DNA of 33,690 nucleotides from contig JAGVIE010000026.1 in the NCBI GenBank assembly GCA_020056225.1, forward strand, positions 1 to 33,690, in the 5' to 3' direction. Under the pieces are notes generated by a model. It saw only the letters and a program-made list of their open reading frames with translations, ran no database searches and had not been told where the DNA came from. Numbering within the stretch: the first letter of the stretch is position 1; every line of letters starts with the position of its first letter. The stretch is from Bacteroidota bacterium. Lineage in GTDB: Bacteria > Bacteroidota > Ignavibacteria > UBA10030 > SZUA-254. This document shows positions 14,869-22,527 of this stretch, in pieces. Position numbers and translations under genes: made by a program.

Positions 14869-15447
14869 TTATTCACAATAATATTTTTTCATTTCTCGTT
14901 CAATATGTTTAGGTGAAACATAATCAAGAACGAACTCTTTATATTCTTCTGGACTTGCATAATGCTCCTGGACAAAATCCAGATCAACAAGAATATCCTC
15001 TCTCTTGCCGATCCATTCCATATAATTCGAAAATTTCCAATCTTCAATCTTTGCTACCAATCCTGCATCAAGCGGATTTCTATGGATGTATCTACATAAG
15101 TGAAGCAAATGGCTATCCTTTTTAATTTCCAGTGATTTAAACGGACCTTCGAATAATGTCCCACTCCGCTTATACATGGCATTGAATGCCTTCGTGTAGA
15201 CGTTAAATAACCATTGTACCAACGATTCAACACTTTTTGAGCTACCCTGCCGCAATAAGAAATGATAGTGATTCGGCATTAAGCAATAGGAAATCACGGC
15301 AATATCATACTCAATTACTTTTTCTTTTAGCTTTCTCAAAAGATAGAAATAGTTTTCCTCAGATTGAAAAATATCTTCCCGATTACATCCGCGGTTGTAA
15401 ATATGATAATAACCGTTTTTTTCAAATTGTACGTTTCTTCGTGCCAT
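14869..15447 (-). CDS. REP-associated tyrosine transposase (RAYT 2, Y1/IS200-like)
   Basis: The 192-residue protein is collinear with RAYT 1. It keeps YYHIYNRGCNR, the HUH motif in LMPNHYHFLLRQ, the Tyr-bearing helix VYTKAFNAMYKRSGTLFE and LCRYIHRNPLDAGL. It is intact and likely functional in cutting and joining the adjoining hairpins as single-stranded DNA, an inference from the family. The unit from hairpin to hairpin (14810-15510) is 701 bp. Differences from RAYT 1 are concentrated in residues 30-55 and 68-85, which together with the different loop sequences suggests that each enzyme recognises its own hairpin subfamily. Confidence 0.95.
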   Translation of the reverse strand: MARRNVQFEKNGYYHIYNRGCNREDIFQSEENYFYLLRKLKEKVIEYDIAVISYCLMPNHYHFLLRQGSSKSVESLVQWLFNVYTKAFNAMYKRSGTLFEGPFKSLEIKKDSHLLHLCRYIHRNPLDAGLVAKIEDWKFSNYMEWIGKREDILVDLDFVQEHYASPEEYKEFVLDYVSPKHIEREMKKYYCE

Positions 15448-15463
15448 GACTCCCTTTCAGTAA

Positions 15464-15510
15464 GTGCGACTCACCTCGTGTGGAGTGTCAGCACTGAAGG
15501 TGAGTCGCAC
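15464..15510 (-). repeat. RAYT-associated 47-nt hairpin, subfamily B
   Basis: A perfect 13-bp stem GTGCGACTCACCT/AGGTGAGTCGCAC encloses the loop CGTGTGGAGTGTCAGCACTGA. It lies 16 bp upstream of the RAYT 2 start and 15 bp past the stop of the tricorn-type protease gene. Confidence 0.93.
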
Positions 15511-15525
15511 ATTCTTGGTTAAGTT

Positions 15526-18500
15526 TTACTTCTTAATCGGATACTCTGGAACTGGCGGTACGTTCTTTTCCTGAGTCTTTAATTCTTCGAGAATAACTTC
15601 GATTGCTTTGTTAAGCTGCTGATCATTGCCGGCGAATTCCTGTGCAGGATCATTATCGACAACAATATCAGGATCGACACCGTGACCTTCCATTATCCAT
15701 TTACCTTCGGTGCTGTAGCGGGAAAATTCCGGTTTCATCAGAAAACCACCATCAAGAAGCGGCAGAGATCCACGAATACCAACCACTCCACCCCACGTTC
15801 GTTTGCCGATGAGCTTACCGAGTCCATACTTCTTGAAGCGATACGGGAAGATGTCACCATCAGAAGCCGAGAACTCGTCTATCAGGCAAACCTTTGGTCC
15901 CCAAATCATACCATCGGGATCCGGTGTTGGAACAGTATTCCGAGCGATACTAATCATTGCAATTTCACGCTTTAAGCGTTCTACAATCATCGATGACACA
16001 TTGCCACCACCATTACCACGATCATCGATTATAACAGCTTTTTTGCGCAACTGTGGATAATAATGCTTAACGAACTCGTTCAATCCATGCACACCCATAT
16101 CCGGGATATGAATGTAGCCGACTTTTCCGCCGGTAGCGTCTTCAACTTTCTTCGTATTATTTTGAACCCATCGGTAGTAATACAGATTGGCTTCATCACC
16201 TATCGGTAGCACAGTAACCTCACGACTTCCCTTTTCATCGGAAGAAGAATTGAGTTTCAGTTTCACCTGCTTATCTACTTTGTTAACGAGTGATTCATAG
16301 ATGTCGTTCATCGTGCTTGTTGATTTGCTGTCGACTGCAATTATGAAATCGCCTTCTTTTGCATTCACACCGATTTCAGTAAGCGGTGATCGTGAACCTT
16401 TATCCCAATTTTCACCTTTCAGAATTGTCTTTATCCGATAGTAACCGGATTTTAAATCTCGTTCAAGCTGAGCGCCGAGCAGTCCGGTTTGAATACGTTT
16501 CGGTTTTGGATATTCACCGCCGCCTACATAAGTATGACCTGCACTTACTTCCCCAATCATCTCGCCGATTATGTAAGTCAAATCTGCACGGTGGTTAACA
16601 GATGGAACAAGCTTCTGATATTTTTCGCGGATTGATGGCCAACCAACGCCATGCATGTTCGGATCGTAGAAGAAGTCGCGCAACTGCCGCCAGCACTCGT
16701 TATAAATCTGATTCCACTCGGCACGTTTATCGAGATTAACTTCCATACCCGATAAATCAAGTTTATCCTTTAAATCTATTTTAGCTTTTGGAACATCTAT
16801 GATATAATATGATTTATCCTTTCCAACAAGCATCTTCTTTTGATCTGCGGAAATCTCATAACCGTCAACTTCACCGAGATTGGTTTCTTTCAACTCAGAC
16901 AGATCATACATCTGAAACTGTGATTTTTCATCCTTGCTTCCGTTACGGATGTAATAAAGATTACTTCCAACCGATTGAAGATTTCTGTACCCTGCGGCTT
17001 GAATCGGAAGTCCGGCAATGCGGTCTTTCAATCCGTCAACATCAATCTTAACAACAATCGGTTTTTCTTCTTTCTTCTCGTCTTTCTTATCTTTCTTCTC
17101 ATCCGTTTTTGGTTTATCTTCTTTTATGGAAACTTCATCGCTCTTCGGCTTGAATGGAGATTCGATTTCTTTCGTCAGAGTTACAAGATAAATTCTTGCC
17201 ATATCCTGATAAGCGTGGTTCCATTCCGTTGCACTGTAGGTTGGATTGAAATCACGGTCGGATACAAAGAACATATATTTTCCATCCGAGCTGAAAGTCG
17301 GCTGTCCCGAAGAATACCATTTATCGGTTACTTCGAATTCCTTTTCATTCTCCAATGAGTACAAATAAATCCGAGACATCCAATCATCTTCCGGTTTTAC
17401 GTAAGTTATCCACTTGCTATCCGGTGACCAGTGGTAATCGTTGAACTCGAACGCATTAGATTTTGATACTTCTTTAATTGCTTTTGATGCTACATCGATA
17501 TAATACAACCTCTGCACGCGGTCAGCCCATAAGATTTTTTTTGAATCGGGCGACCATTCAATTTGGTATTTGTAATTACTGCTATTCATTGTAAGCTGAG
17601 TAGCCGGAGCGCTTCCATCCTGCGGTTCAATATAAATTTCATCTTCACCGGTTACATCCGAGATGTAGGCAATATATTTTCCATCAGGTGACCATTTGGA
17701 GCTGCGTTCGTGGATGCCCGATGTTGCAGTAAGATTTCGTGTTGCACCATATTTGGCAGGCACCGTAAATACATCTCCGCGTGCACCGAATAACGCACGC
17801 TTTCCATCAGGACTAATCTCGTAGTTCGAAATGTTGTCTGCAACTTTAACTATTCCTCCTCTTCCACCAATTAAATCTTCATCAATTTGAATTGAGACCT
17901 TCTCTGCTTTTTCAGTCGTCAAAGCAAAACGAAAAATGTTTCCGCCGTTCTCAAAGACAATTGCATTGTCACCCAATGATGGAAATTTAATGTCGTATTC
18001 AAAAAATGTAGTAAGTTGTTTAGTTTCCTTTGTTGTTAAATCATAAGAATATAAATTCATTCTCTTGTTAACATCGCGGTCGGAGATGAAATAAATCTTG
18101 TTACCAGACCACATCGGTATTATATCGAGAGATTCATTGTTGGTGATGTTTTCTGTTTTTTTAGTTGTGAAATCATAAATCCAAATATCATCTGCCATGC
18201 CGCCTCGATAACGCTTCCAAGTTCTGAACTCCCGGAAGATCCGATTATAGGCGAGCTTATTATCACCAGGAGAATATGAGCAAAATCCTCCACGAGGAAG
18301 AGGAAGTTGTTCAGATAATCCACCATCGATCGAAGCAAGATAAAGTTGTCCTTTGAAATCGTTGAACTCTCTCATGCGCGAGCGGAATACTATATGTTTG
18401 TTATCATGCATCCAGCCCATCACTAAATTATTCGGTCCCATTCTATCCGAGACATCATCACGTCCGAGTGTGGCAGTATACGTCAACCGTTTCGGAATTC

Positions 18501-18789
18501 CACCCGATGATGGTATTAGGAATACTTCTGTGTTGCCGTCGTATTGCCCGGTAAAGGCGATCCACTTTCCATCGTTTGAAAATCGTGGAAACATTTCAAA
18601 GCCGATATCGTTCGTCAGTTTACGCGCGACTCCGCCCGATGTTGGAACTGAATAGAGATCACCTGAATAGGTAAAAACTATCTGTGACCCGTAAATTGCC
18701 GGGAATCGAAGCAATCCGGTCTCTTCTTGCGCGATAATATTTCCTGCCAGAAGAAAGATCGCTACCAATACATATTTACAGTTAATCAT
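15526..18789 (-). CDS. Secreted tricorn-type protease (S41 family)
   Basis: The 1087-residue serine protease degrades peptides and is exported (signal peptide MINCKYVLVAIFLLAGNIIAQ). The N-terminal two thirds holds repeated PD40/WD-like beta-propeller blades (SNDGKWIAFTG, SPDGKYIAYIS, SPDSKWITYVK, SSDGKYMFFVS). A Lys/Glu-rich low-complexity linker lies near 565-590. Then come the C1 domain (SAGHTYVGG supplies the catalytic His), a PDZ domain (about 780-855) and the core with IDDRGNGGGN, the nucleophile region EFSASDGD and GHGVDPDIVVDNDP. This order matches archaeal tricorn, and the catalytic Ser-Asp pair is intact. GGAG precedes the ATG. It was probably once followed directly by its 3' flank; now a RAYT hairpin lies 15 bp after the stop. 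Confidence 0.95.
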   Translation of the reverse strand: MINCKYVLVAIFLLAGNIIAQEETGLLRFPAIYGSQIVFTYSGDLYSVPTSGGVARKLTNDIGFEMFPRFSNDGKWIAFTGQYDGNTEVFLIPSSGGIPKRLTYTATLGRDDVSDRMGPNNLVMGWMHDNKHIVFRSRMREFNDFKGQLYLASIDGGLSEQLPLPRGGFCSYSPGDNKLAYNRIFREFRTWKRYRGGMADDIWIYDFTTKKTENITNNESLDIIPMWSGNKIYFISDRDVNKRMNLYSYDLTTKETKQLTTFFEYDIKFPSLGDNAIVFENGGNIFRFALTTEKAEKVSIQIDEDLIGGRGGIVKVADNISNYEISPDGKRALFGARGDVFTVPAKYGATRNLTATSGIHERSSKWSPDGKYIAYISDVTGEDEIYIEPQDGSAPATQLTMNSSNYKYQIEWSPDSKKILWADRVQRLYYIDVASKAIKEVSKSNAFEFNDYHWSPDSKWITYVKPEDDWMSRIYLYSLENEKEFEVTDKWYSSGQPTFSSDGKYMFFVSDRDFNPTYSATEWNHAYQDMARIYLVTLTKEIESPFKPKSDEVSIKEDKPKTDEKKDKKDEKKEEKPIVVKIDVDGLKDRIAGLPIQAAGYRNLQSVGSNLYYIRNGSKDEKSQFQMYDLSELKETNLGEVDGYEISADQKKMLVGKDKSYYIIDVPKAKIDLKDKLDLSGMEVNLDKRAEWNQIYNECWRQLRDFFYDPNMHGVGWPSIREKYQKLVPSVNHRADLTYIIGEMIGEVSAGHTYVGGGEYPKPKRIQTGLLGAQLERDLKSGYYRIKTILKGENWDKGSRSPLTEIGVNAKEGDFIIAVDSKSTSTMNDIYESLVNKVDKQVKLKLNSSSDEKGSREVTVLPIGDEANLYYYRWVQNNTKKVEDATGGKVGYIHIPDMGVHGLNEFVKHYYPQLRKKAVIIDDRGNGGGNVSSMIVERLKREIAMISIARNTVPTPDPDGMIWGPKVCLIDEFSASDGDIFPYRFKKYGLGKLIGKRTWGGVVGIRGSLPLLDGGFLMKPEFSRYSTEGKWIMEGHGVDPDIVVDNDPAQEFAGNDQQLNKAIEVILEELKTQEKNVPPVPEYPIKK

Positions 18790-19033
18790 TTATTACTCCA
18801 TTAATTGATTTGATAACTGGTGAGTTAACAACAGTATTTATTTTGATGTTATACGAGTGAATTTAGTGAATGTTCGCACCTGATTAAGGGAATCTACTCG
18901 AAAACCTATTTCAGTGAAAATATATAAAAAGCGCGTTTTAATATCAACCCTTGATATTTACATGAGAGGTTCGTAATTTATAGTTGTGCAACATAAGATT
19001 TCAATGCCCCATAACTTTTAATGATGAGAAGCC
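18790..19033. promoter_or_regulatory. Divergent promoter region with a dyad
   Basis: This 244-bp gap between the tricorn gene and the response-regulator gene must hold both promoters. A dyad GATAACT-GGTG-AGTTAAC (18812-18829, six of seven pairs) lies about 23 bp upstream of the tricorn start and might be an operator. No convincing -35/-10 pair was found. I see no RNA gene or coding frame. Confidence 0.3.
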
Positions 19034-19498
19034 ATGAATATTTTACTTGTTGACGACGAGCCGGAATACCGATTACTCCTTGGAAATTTTCTTGAGACAG
19101 ACGGTAATGTCGTTTATCTGGCAGAACATGGAGAAGATGCCTTGAAGAAATTAGATGACGCTCCGATGGACATCATCATCTCCGATGTTTATATGCCGGT
19201 AATGGACGGACTTAAATTTCACAAGGCAGTTAGAGCAACGCCGCGATTTGAAAAAATTCCTTTTCTCTTCGTATCCGGATACGACGACCAGCATACGATA
19301 TCGGCAGCCAAGCAATCAAAGCTCGATGGTTTTGTACGAAAAGCGCGACCGATGAGTGAACTGAAGGCGTGGATAAAATATCTTACAACCCCGATCGATA
19401 AGCGACCGCTAACGCCTCCAGGTGAAGAGCAGAGACAAACTCAACGAGAGCGTGATCGCGATCGCGATCGCGATCGTTCTATCCGTTCAAAACGGTAA
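19034..19498 (+). CDS. CheY-like response regulator with Arg-Asp repeat tail
   Basis: The 154-residue protein is a single receiver domain (residues 1-120). The acidic pair is Asp7-Asp8, the phospho-acceptor is Asp51 in IISDVYMPVMDG, a Ser lies in LFVSGYDD, and Lys in VRKARP replaces the usual KP by Lys-Ala-Arg-Pro. There is no output domain. The C-terminal tail (about 125-154) is a disordered charged stretch with an (Arg-Asp)n repeat encoded by tandem GATCGC hexamers at 19454-19477, prone to slip without changing frame. Its start is preceded by GATGAGAA. No kinase lies nearby, so it is an orphan regulator. It converges with cbiO. Confidence 0.88.
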   Translation: MNILLVDDEPEYRLLLGNFLETDGNVVYLAEHGEDALKKLDDAPMDIIISDVYMPVMDGLKFHKAVRATPRFEKIPFLFVSGYDDQHTISAAKQSKLDGFVRKARPMSELKAWIKYLTTPIDKRPLTPPGEEQRQTQRERDRDRDRDRSIRSKR

Positions 19499-19515
19499 TA
19501 CAAAAAATATTATTC

Positions 19516-20265
19516 CTAGTGCGGATGTCTGTGCTTCAGACTGTGAGGTTTTTCTAATCCGTGCTCAAGCATCAGTCTTTCATCTGCGAGAAGTTCAATG
19601 GTTCTGCCTTCTGCTGCGATAATTCCCTGATCTAAGACAATTGTTCTATCGCATAACTCGACGATTAACTCCAGATCGTGGGATGCGATTATTTTTGTTG
19701 TCGGTATTGTTTTTAACAACTTGATGAGTTCACGTCTTCCACGGGGATCAAGATTTTTGGTCGGCTCGTCCAATGCTAATATTTTCGGATTACACGATAG
19801 AATACCCGCCAAACATACCCGTTGTTTCTCACCTCCGCTTAGATGATGAGGCGAACGTTTTTCAAACCCTGAGAGTCCGACCATCTTTAACACATTACCA
19901 ACGTGATTCAGCAGATCATTTTCATTTATTCCAAACTGCTGAGGTCCGAATGCTACATCTTCAAAAACTGTCGGGCAAAATAATTGATCATCAGGATCCT
20001 GAAACAGCAAACCAACTGTTCGGTGAATCAACTCAAGAGATTTTGAGTTGACTGGTTTGCCGTTAACGAAGACAGAGGGATTATCGGTTTTAATTTCAGG
20101 TAGTAACCCGTTCATATGCAACAATAAAGTAGATTTACCGGCGCCGTTAGGACCGATTAATCCTACGCATTCTCCTTCTTTTATATCCAAACTTATTCCG
20201 CGAAGGGCTTCAGTTCCATCGTGATATTTAAAAGATAAATTATTTATCTTAAGGGCAGGTATCAT
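19516..20265 (-). CDS. cbiO: Cobalt/nickel ECF transporter ATPase CbiO
   Basis: I start at 20265, where the ATG overlaps the cbiQ stop (ATGA), giving 249 residues; the frame is open further upstream but only inside cbiQ. It is the ATPase of an energy-coupling-factor metal importer: Walker A GPNGAGKST, Q-loop LFQDPDDQLF (typical of CbiO/EcfA), signature LSGGEKQRVCLAG, Walker B ILALDEPTKNLDP and the switch His in IASHDLELI. It is translationally coupled to cbiQ and is the last gene of cbiMN-cbiQ-cbiO. A single ATPase would act as a homodimer. Confidence 0.95.
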   Translation of the reverse strand: MIPALKINNLSFKYHDGTEALRGISLDIKEGECVGLIGPNGAGKSTLLLHMNGLLPEIKTDNPSVFVNGKPVNSKSLELIHRTVGLLFQDPDDQLFCPTVFEDVAFGPQQFGINENDLLNHVGNVLKMVGLSGFEKRSPHHLSGGEKQRVCLAGILSCNPKILALDEPTKNLDPRGRRELIKLLKTIPTTKIIASHDLELIVELCDRTIVLDQGIIAAEGRTIELLADERLMLEHGLEKPHSLKHRHPH

Positions 20266-20873
20266 TTCCATCCTCGTGCGAGCATTGCCAAATAAATTCG
20301 TTCTGCGCGTTCTGTAGACCGGACAAATAGTTGAGCGATTAATATTGCTCTCGTCTTCCATATTTGTGAATTGTTCCTAGTGAAAGTTCTGCTTTCTCTG
20401 GCTCGCTGCATTTTTTCTGCTTCATCAATTAACACGAAAAGATAACGATACATCAGAGCAAGAATCGTTACTAATAGACCGGGTATATACAGCTTCTTCA
20501 GAAAGCTCAACAACTCAGAAAATGGAGTTGTGTTGGACAGTAATAACATAGTTGATAAACAAAGAGTGCTTTTTATGACAACATTGATGAAGGTTCCGAT
20601 CCCTCCAGGTTGGAATAATACGAGAACCGATATTCCCAGTACGAATGGCTCCATCAGCAAGAGTCGTTTTACCAAAAATAATTTCGGTATTCGGCTAACA
20701 AAAGCGGCAACAATCAGAATAAATCCGTGAAAAAGAAAATACCATAAAAATGAGATCGGCAGAATTATTGCCCCGATTACCGCAATGAATGCCGCTAATA
20801 CTTTTACAGATGTTGCAATCCGATGTATCGGACTATCGATTCGGCTGAAACGGTCAATAAAATCGTGTCGCAT
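20262..20873 (-). CDS. cbiQ: ECF transporter transmembrane component CbiQ
   Basis: The 203-residue T-component couples the ATPase to the substrate-binding membrane protein. It has four to five hydrophobic segments (about 25-60, 68-86, 91-103 and 118-147). The cytoplasmic coupling region holds RARESRTF and the conserved Ala-Arg-Gly in LAMLARGWK. The protein stops directly after this second Arg motif, so it is shorter than most CbiQ proteins (about 220-260) and lacks the final helix. Whether this is natural or a truncation is unclear. It begins 12 bp after the cbiM stop. Confidence 0.92.
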   Translation of the reverse strand: MRHDFIDRFSRIDSPIHRIATSVKVLAAFIAVIGAIILPISFLWYFLFHGFILIVAAFVSRIPKLFLVKRLLLMEPFVLGISVLVLFQPGGIGTFINVVIKSTLCLSTMLLLSNTTPFSELLSFLKKLYIPGLLVTILALMYRYLFVLIDEAEKMQRARESRTFTRNNSQIWKTRAILIAQLFVRSTERAERIYLAMLARGWK

Positions 20874-20885
20874 AATTATTAATTC

Positions 20886-21839
20886 TTATGTGGGAATCCG
20901 TTCATCTGATTTTGAAACTAATATTTTAGAGATCATATATGCAAGTATGAATACGATTACTGCGCCAATCAAACCTGCAAGAGAAGTGGCTAATGCCGGC
21001 GATCCGATGCCGGGTAATTTATAATCGAATATCGGAGATGATACAAGAGAATAATCGAGCGTCTTCGATTCGAACCCGAGTAGTGCCGCTGTCTTCTCTA
21101 AACCATCGGGCCATTGGGAAACAAAAGGTGAAACGAATAATAACAAACCAATTGCAGTAATGGCGCCATATATAATCAGCTCACGGTGCCGGGAATTAAA
21201 TCCATTCAATTTGTCCGTATCCAATAAATCGGCTCTTGTCTTCAAGACTGCCGCAATCACCAGAGCAGTTATCAAACCTTCACCGATACCGATCAACATG
21301 TGTACATTAGCCATTACCGGAAACGCGGCATTCCATCGAACAATACCGGACCATGCTAATTCACCGGCGCAGAATATCGAAGCGATTACAGTTGAACACC
21401 AAGCGGCAAAAATTATCGCTGTGAACCAGCCGCGCCGACCCGGGATGATTTTACTTACGATACGAAAGATCGAATAACCTATGAACGATCCGATAATTGC
21501 CATATTGAAGATATTCGCTCCGAGTGCAAGCACACCTCCATCTGCAAATAAAAAACATTGTACGATTAATACCGAAGTCATAACAACTACTGCCGCACTC
21601 GGACCGAGCAACACTGCTATGAGTACGGAACCGATCAAATGGCCCGATGTTCCGGCAACAACGGGAAAGTTCAGCATTTGCGCGACGAAAATAAATGCAG
21701 CCGTTAAACCGATCAGGGGAATTTGGCGCGGTAATATTGTGTTCTTGAGTCTGTGCAATGCAGTCCCGAACCCAACGGCAGAGAAAACCGTTGTTGAAAT
21801 AATTGTTTTGGCATCAAGAAAACCATCGGGTATATGCAT
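20886..21839 (-). CDS. cbiM: CbiM-CbiN (PDGLE) fusion, metal-binding component of cobalt/nickel ECF transporter
   Basis: The 317-residue membrane protein begins MHIPDGFLDAKT. The N-terminal Met-His of CbiM/NikM is known to bind the metal ion and must remain unprocessed. About seven helices (to residue 205) form the S-component. The C-terminal part (about 222-317) has two more helices around SQWPDGLEKTAALLGFE, the PDGLE signature of CbiN/NikN, so both small subunits are fused, as in NikMN. Co2+ or Ni2+ cannot be told apart from sequence alone. No cobalamin riboswitch is visible in the 114 bp upstream. Confidence 0.93.
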   Translation of the reverse strand: MHIPDGFLDAKTIISTTVFSAVGFGTALHRLKNTILPRQIPLIGLTAAFIFVAQMLNFPVVAGTSGHLIGSVLIAVLLGPSAAVVVMTSVLIVQCFLFADGGVLALGANIFNMAIIGSFIGYSIFRIVSKIIPGRRGWFTAIIFAAWCSTVIASIFCAGELAWSGIVRWNAAFPVMANVHMLIGIGEGLITALVIAAVLKTRADLLDTDKLNGFNSRHRELIIYGAITAIGLLLFVSPFVSQWPDGLEKTAALLGFESKTLDYSLVSSPIFDYKLPGIGSPALATSLAGLIGAVIVFILAYMISKILVSKSDERIPT

Positions 21840-21902
21840 TCGAGCAGATTTATTGTTAAACTTCGGAAATATACGAATAAATTGGCAGATTACATAAAAT
21901 TC

Positions 21903-21931
21903 TTGCTAATGAACTATCGTCTTCTTATGTT
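21903..21931 (+). promoter_or_regulatory. Possible sigma70-type promoter of the peroxiredoxin gene
   Basis: TTGCTA and TATGTT are separated by 17 bp and lie about 20 bp upstream of the ATG at 21954. GAAGGAG then serves as ribosome binding site. The hexamers are imperfect, so this is tentative. Confidence 0.3.
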
Positions 21932-21953
21932 TAAAGGTATTTGAAGGAGTGTT

Positions 21954-22493
21954 ATGAGAACTGTATACTTGTTATTTCTAATCATGTTGATTTCAGGATT
22001 TGGATATTCCCAAATCACAGATTCTGTTAAGGTTGGTGATGAAGCGATTAATTTCTCACTCCCTTATGCAACAAAAGATTCTATCGTACTGAATGAAATT
22101 ACTCTATCCGACTTCATAGGAAAGCGCAATATTGTACTTGCATTCTATCCTGCCGACTGGAGCGGAGGATGCACCAAAGAGATGTGCACACTGCGCGATA
22201 ACTTCGCGGCATTAAATGAACTCAATGCGGAAATATTTGGAATTAGCGGAGACTATATTTACTCACACCATGAATGGGCGAAACATCATAATCTCGCGTT
22301 CAAATTACTATCCGACCATAATCATGCGGTTGCGCAGAAATACAAAAGTTATAATCTATCATCCGGTTATAATAAACGAACGATCTATATAATCGCTAAG
22401 AACGGAAAAATTGTTTATATTGATCCGAAGTACAATGTAACAGATCCGGCTTCTTTTATGAAGATCAAGACCGTATTGAGTAATCTTCCTTAA
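21954..22493 (+). CDS. Exported peroxiredoxin (AhpC/TSA, BCP-like)
   Basis: The 179-residue thiol peroxidase has a signal peptide (MRTVYLLFLIMLISGFGYS), so it acts outside the cytoplasm. The thioredoxin-fold core holds the active site YPADWSGGCTKEMC, with Ser in place of the usual Thr of PxxxTxxC and the peroxidatic Cys at GGC. The second Cys five residues later (EMC) could be the resolving Cys, as in atypical PrxQ-type enzymes. GAAGGAG precedes the start. The M28 peptidase follows after 34 bp, so the two may be co-transcribed. The reductant is unknown. Confidence 0.92.
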   Translation: MRTVYLLFLIMLISGFGYSQITDSVKVGDEAINFSLPYATKDSIVLNEITLSDFIGKRNIVLAFYPADWSGGCTKEMCTLRDNFAALNELNAEIFGISGDYIYSHHEWAKHHNLAFKLLSDHNHAVAQKYKSYNLSSGYNKRTIYIIAKNGKIVYIDPKYNVTDPASFMKIKTVLSNLP

Positions 22494-22527
22494 TAATTCT
22501 TTATCAACAATATATCAGAGTATAATT

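Noticed and set aside
6534-15510. CRISPR array interpretation of the repeated 47-nt hairpins
   Set aside because: The repeats are not regularly spaced, they flank genes, and no cas gene is present. Their pairing with RAYTs explains them.
19516-20361. Longer CbiO start at 20361
   Set aside because: The extra 32 residues lie wholly inside cbiQ, are not ABC-like, and the ATGA overlap at 20265 gives a normal CbiO length.
21840-21953. Cobalamin riboswitch upstream of cbiM
   Set aside because: Only about 114 bp are available, and no B12-box-like sequence or complex fold could be seen.
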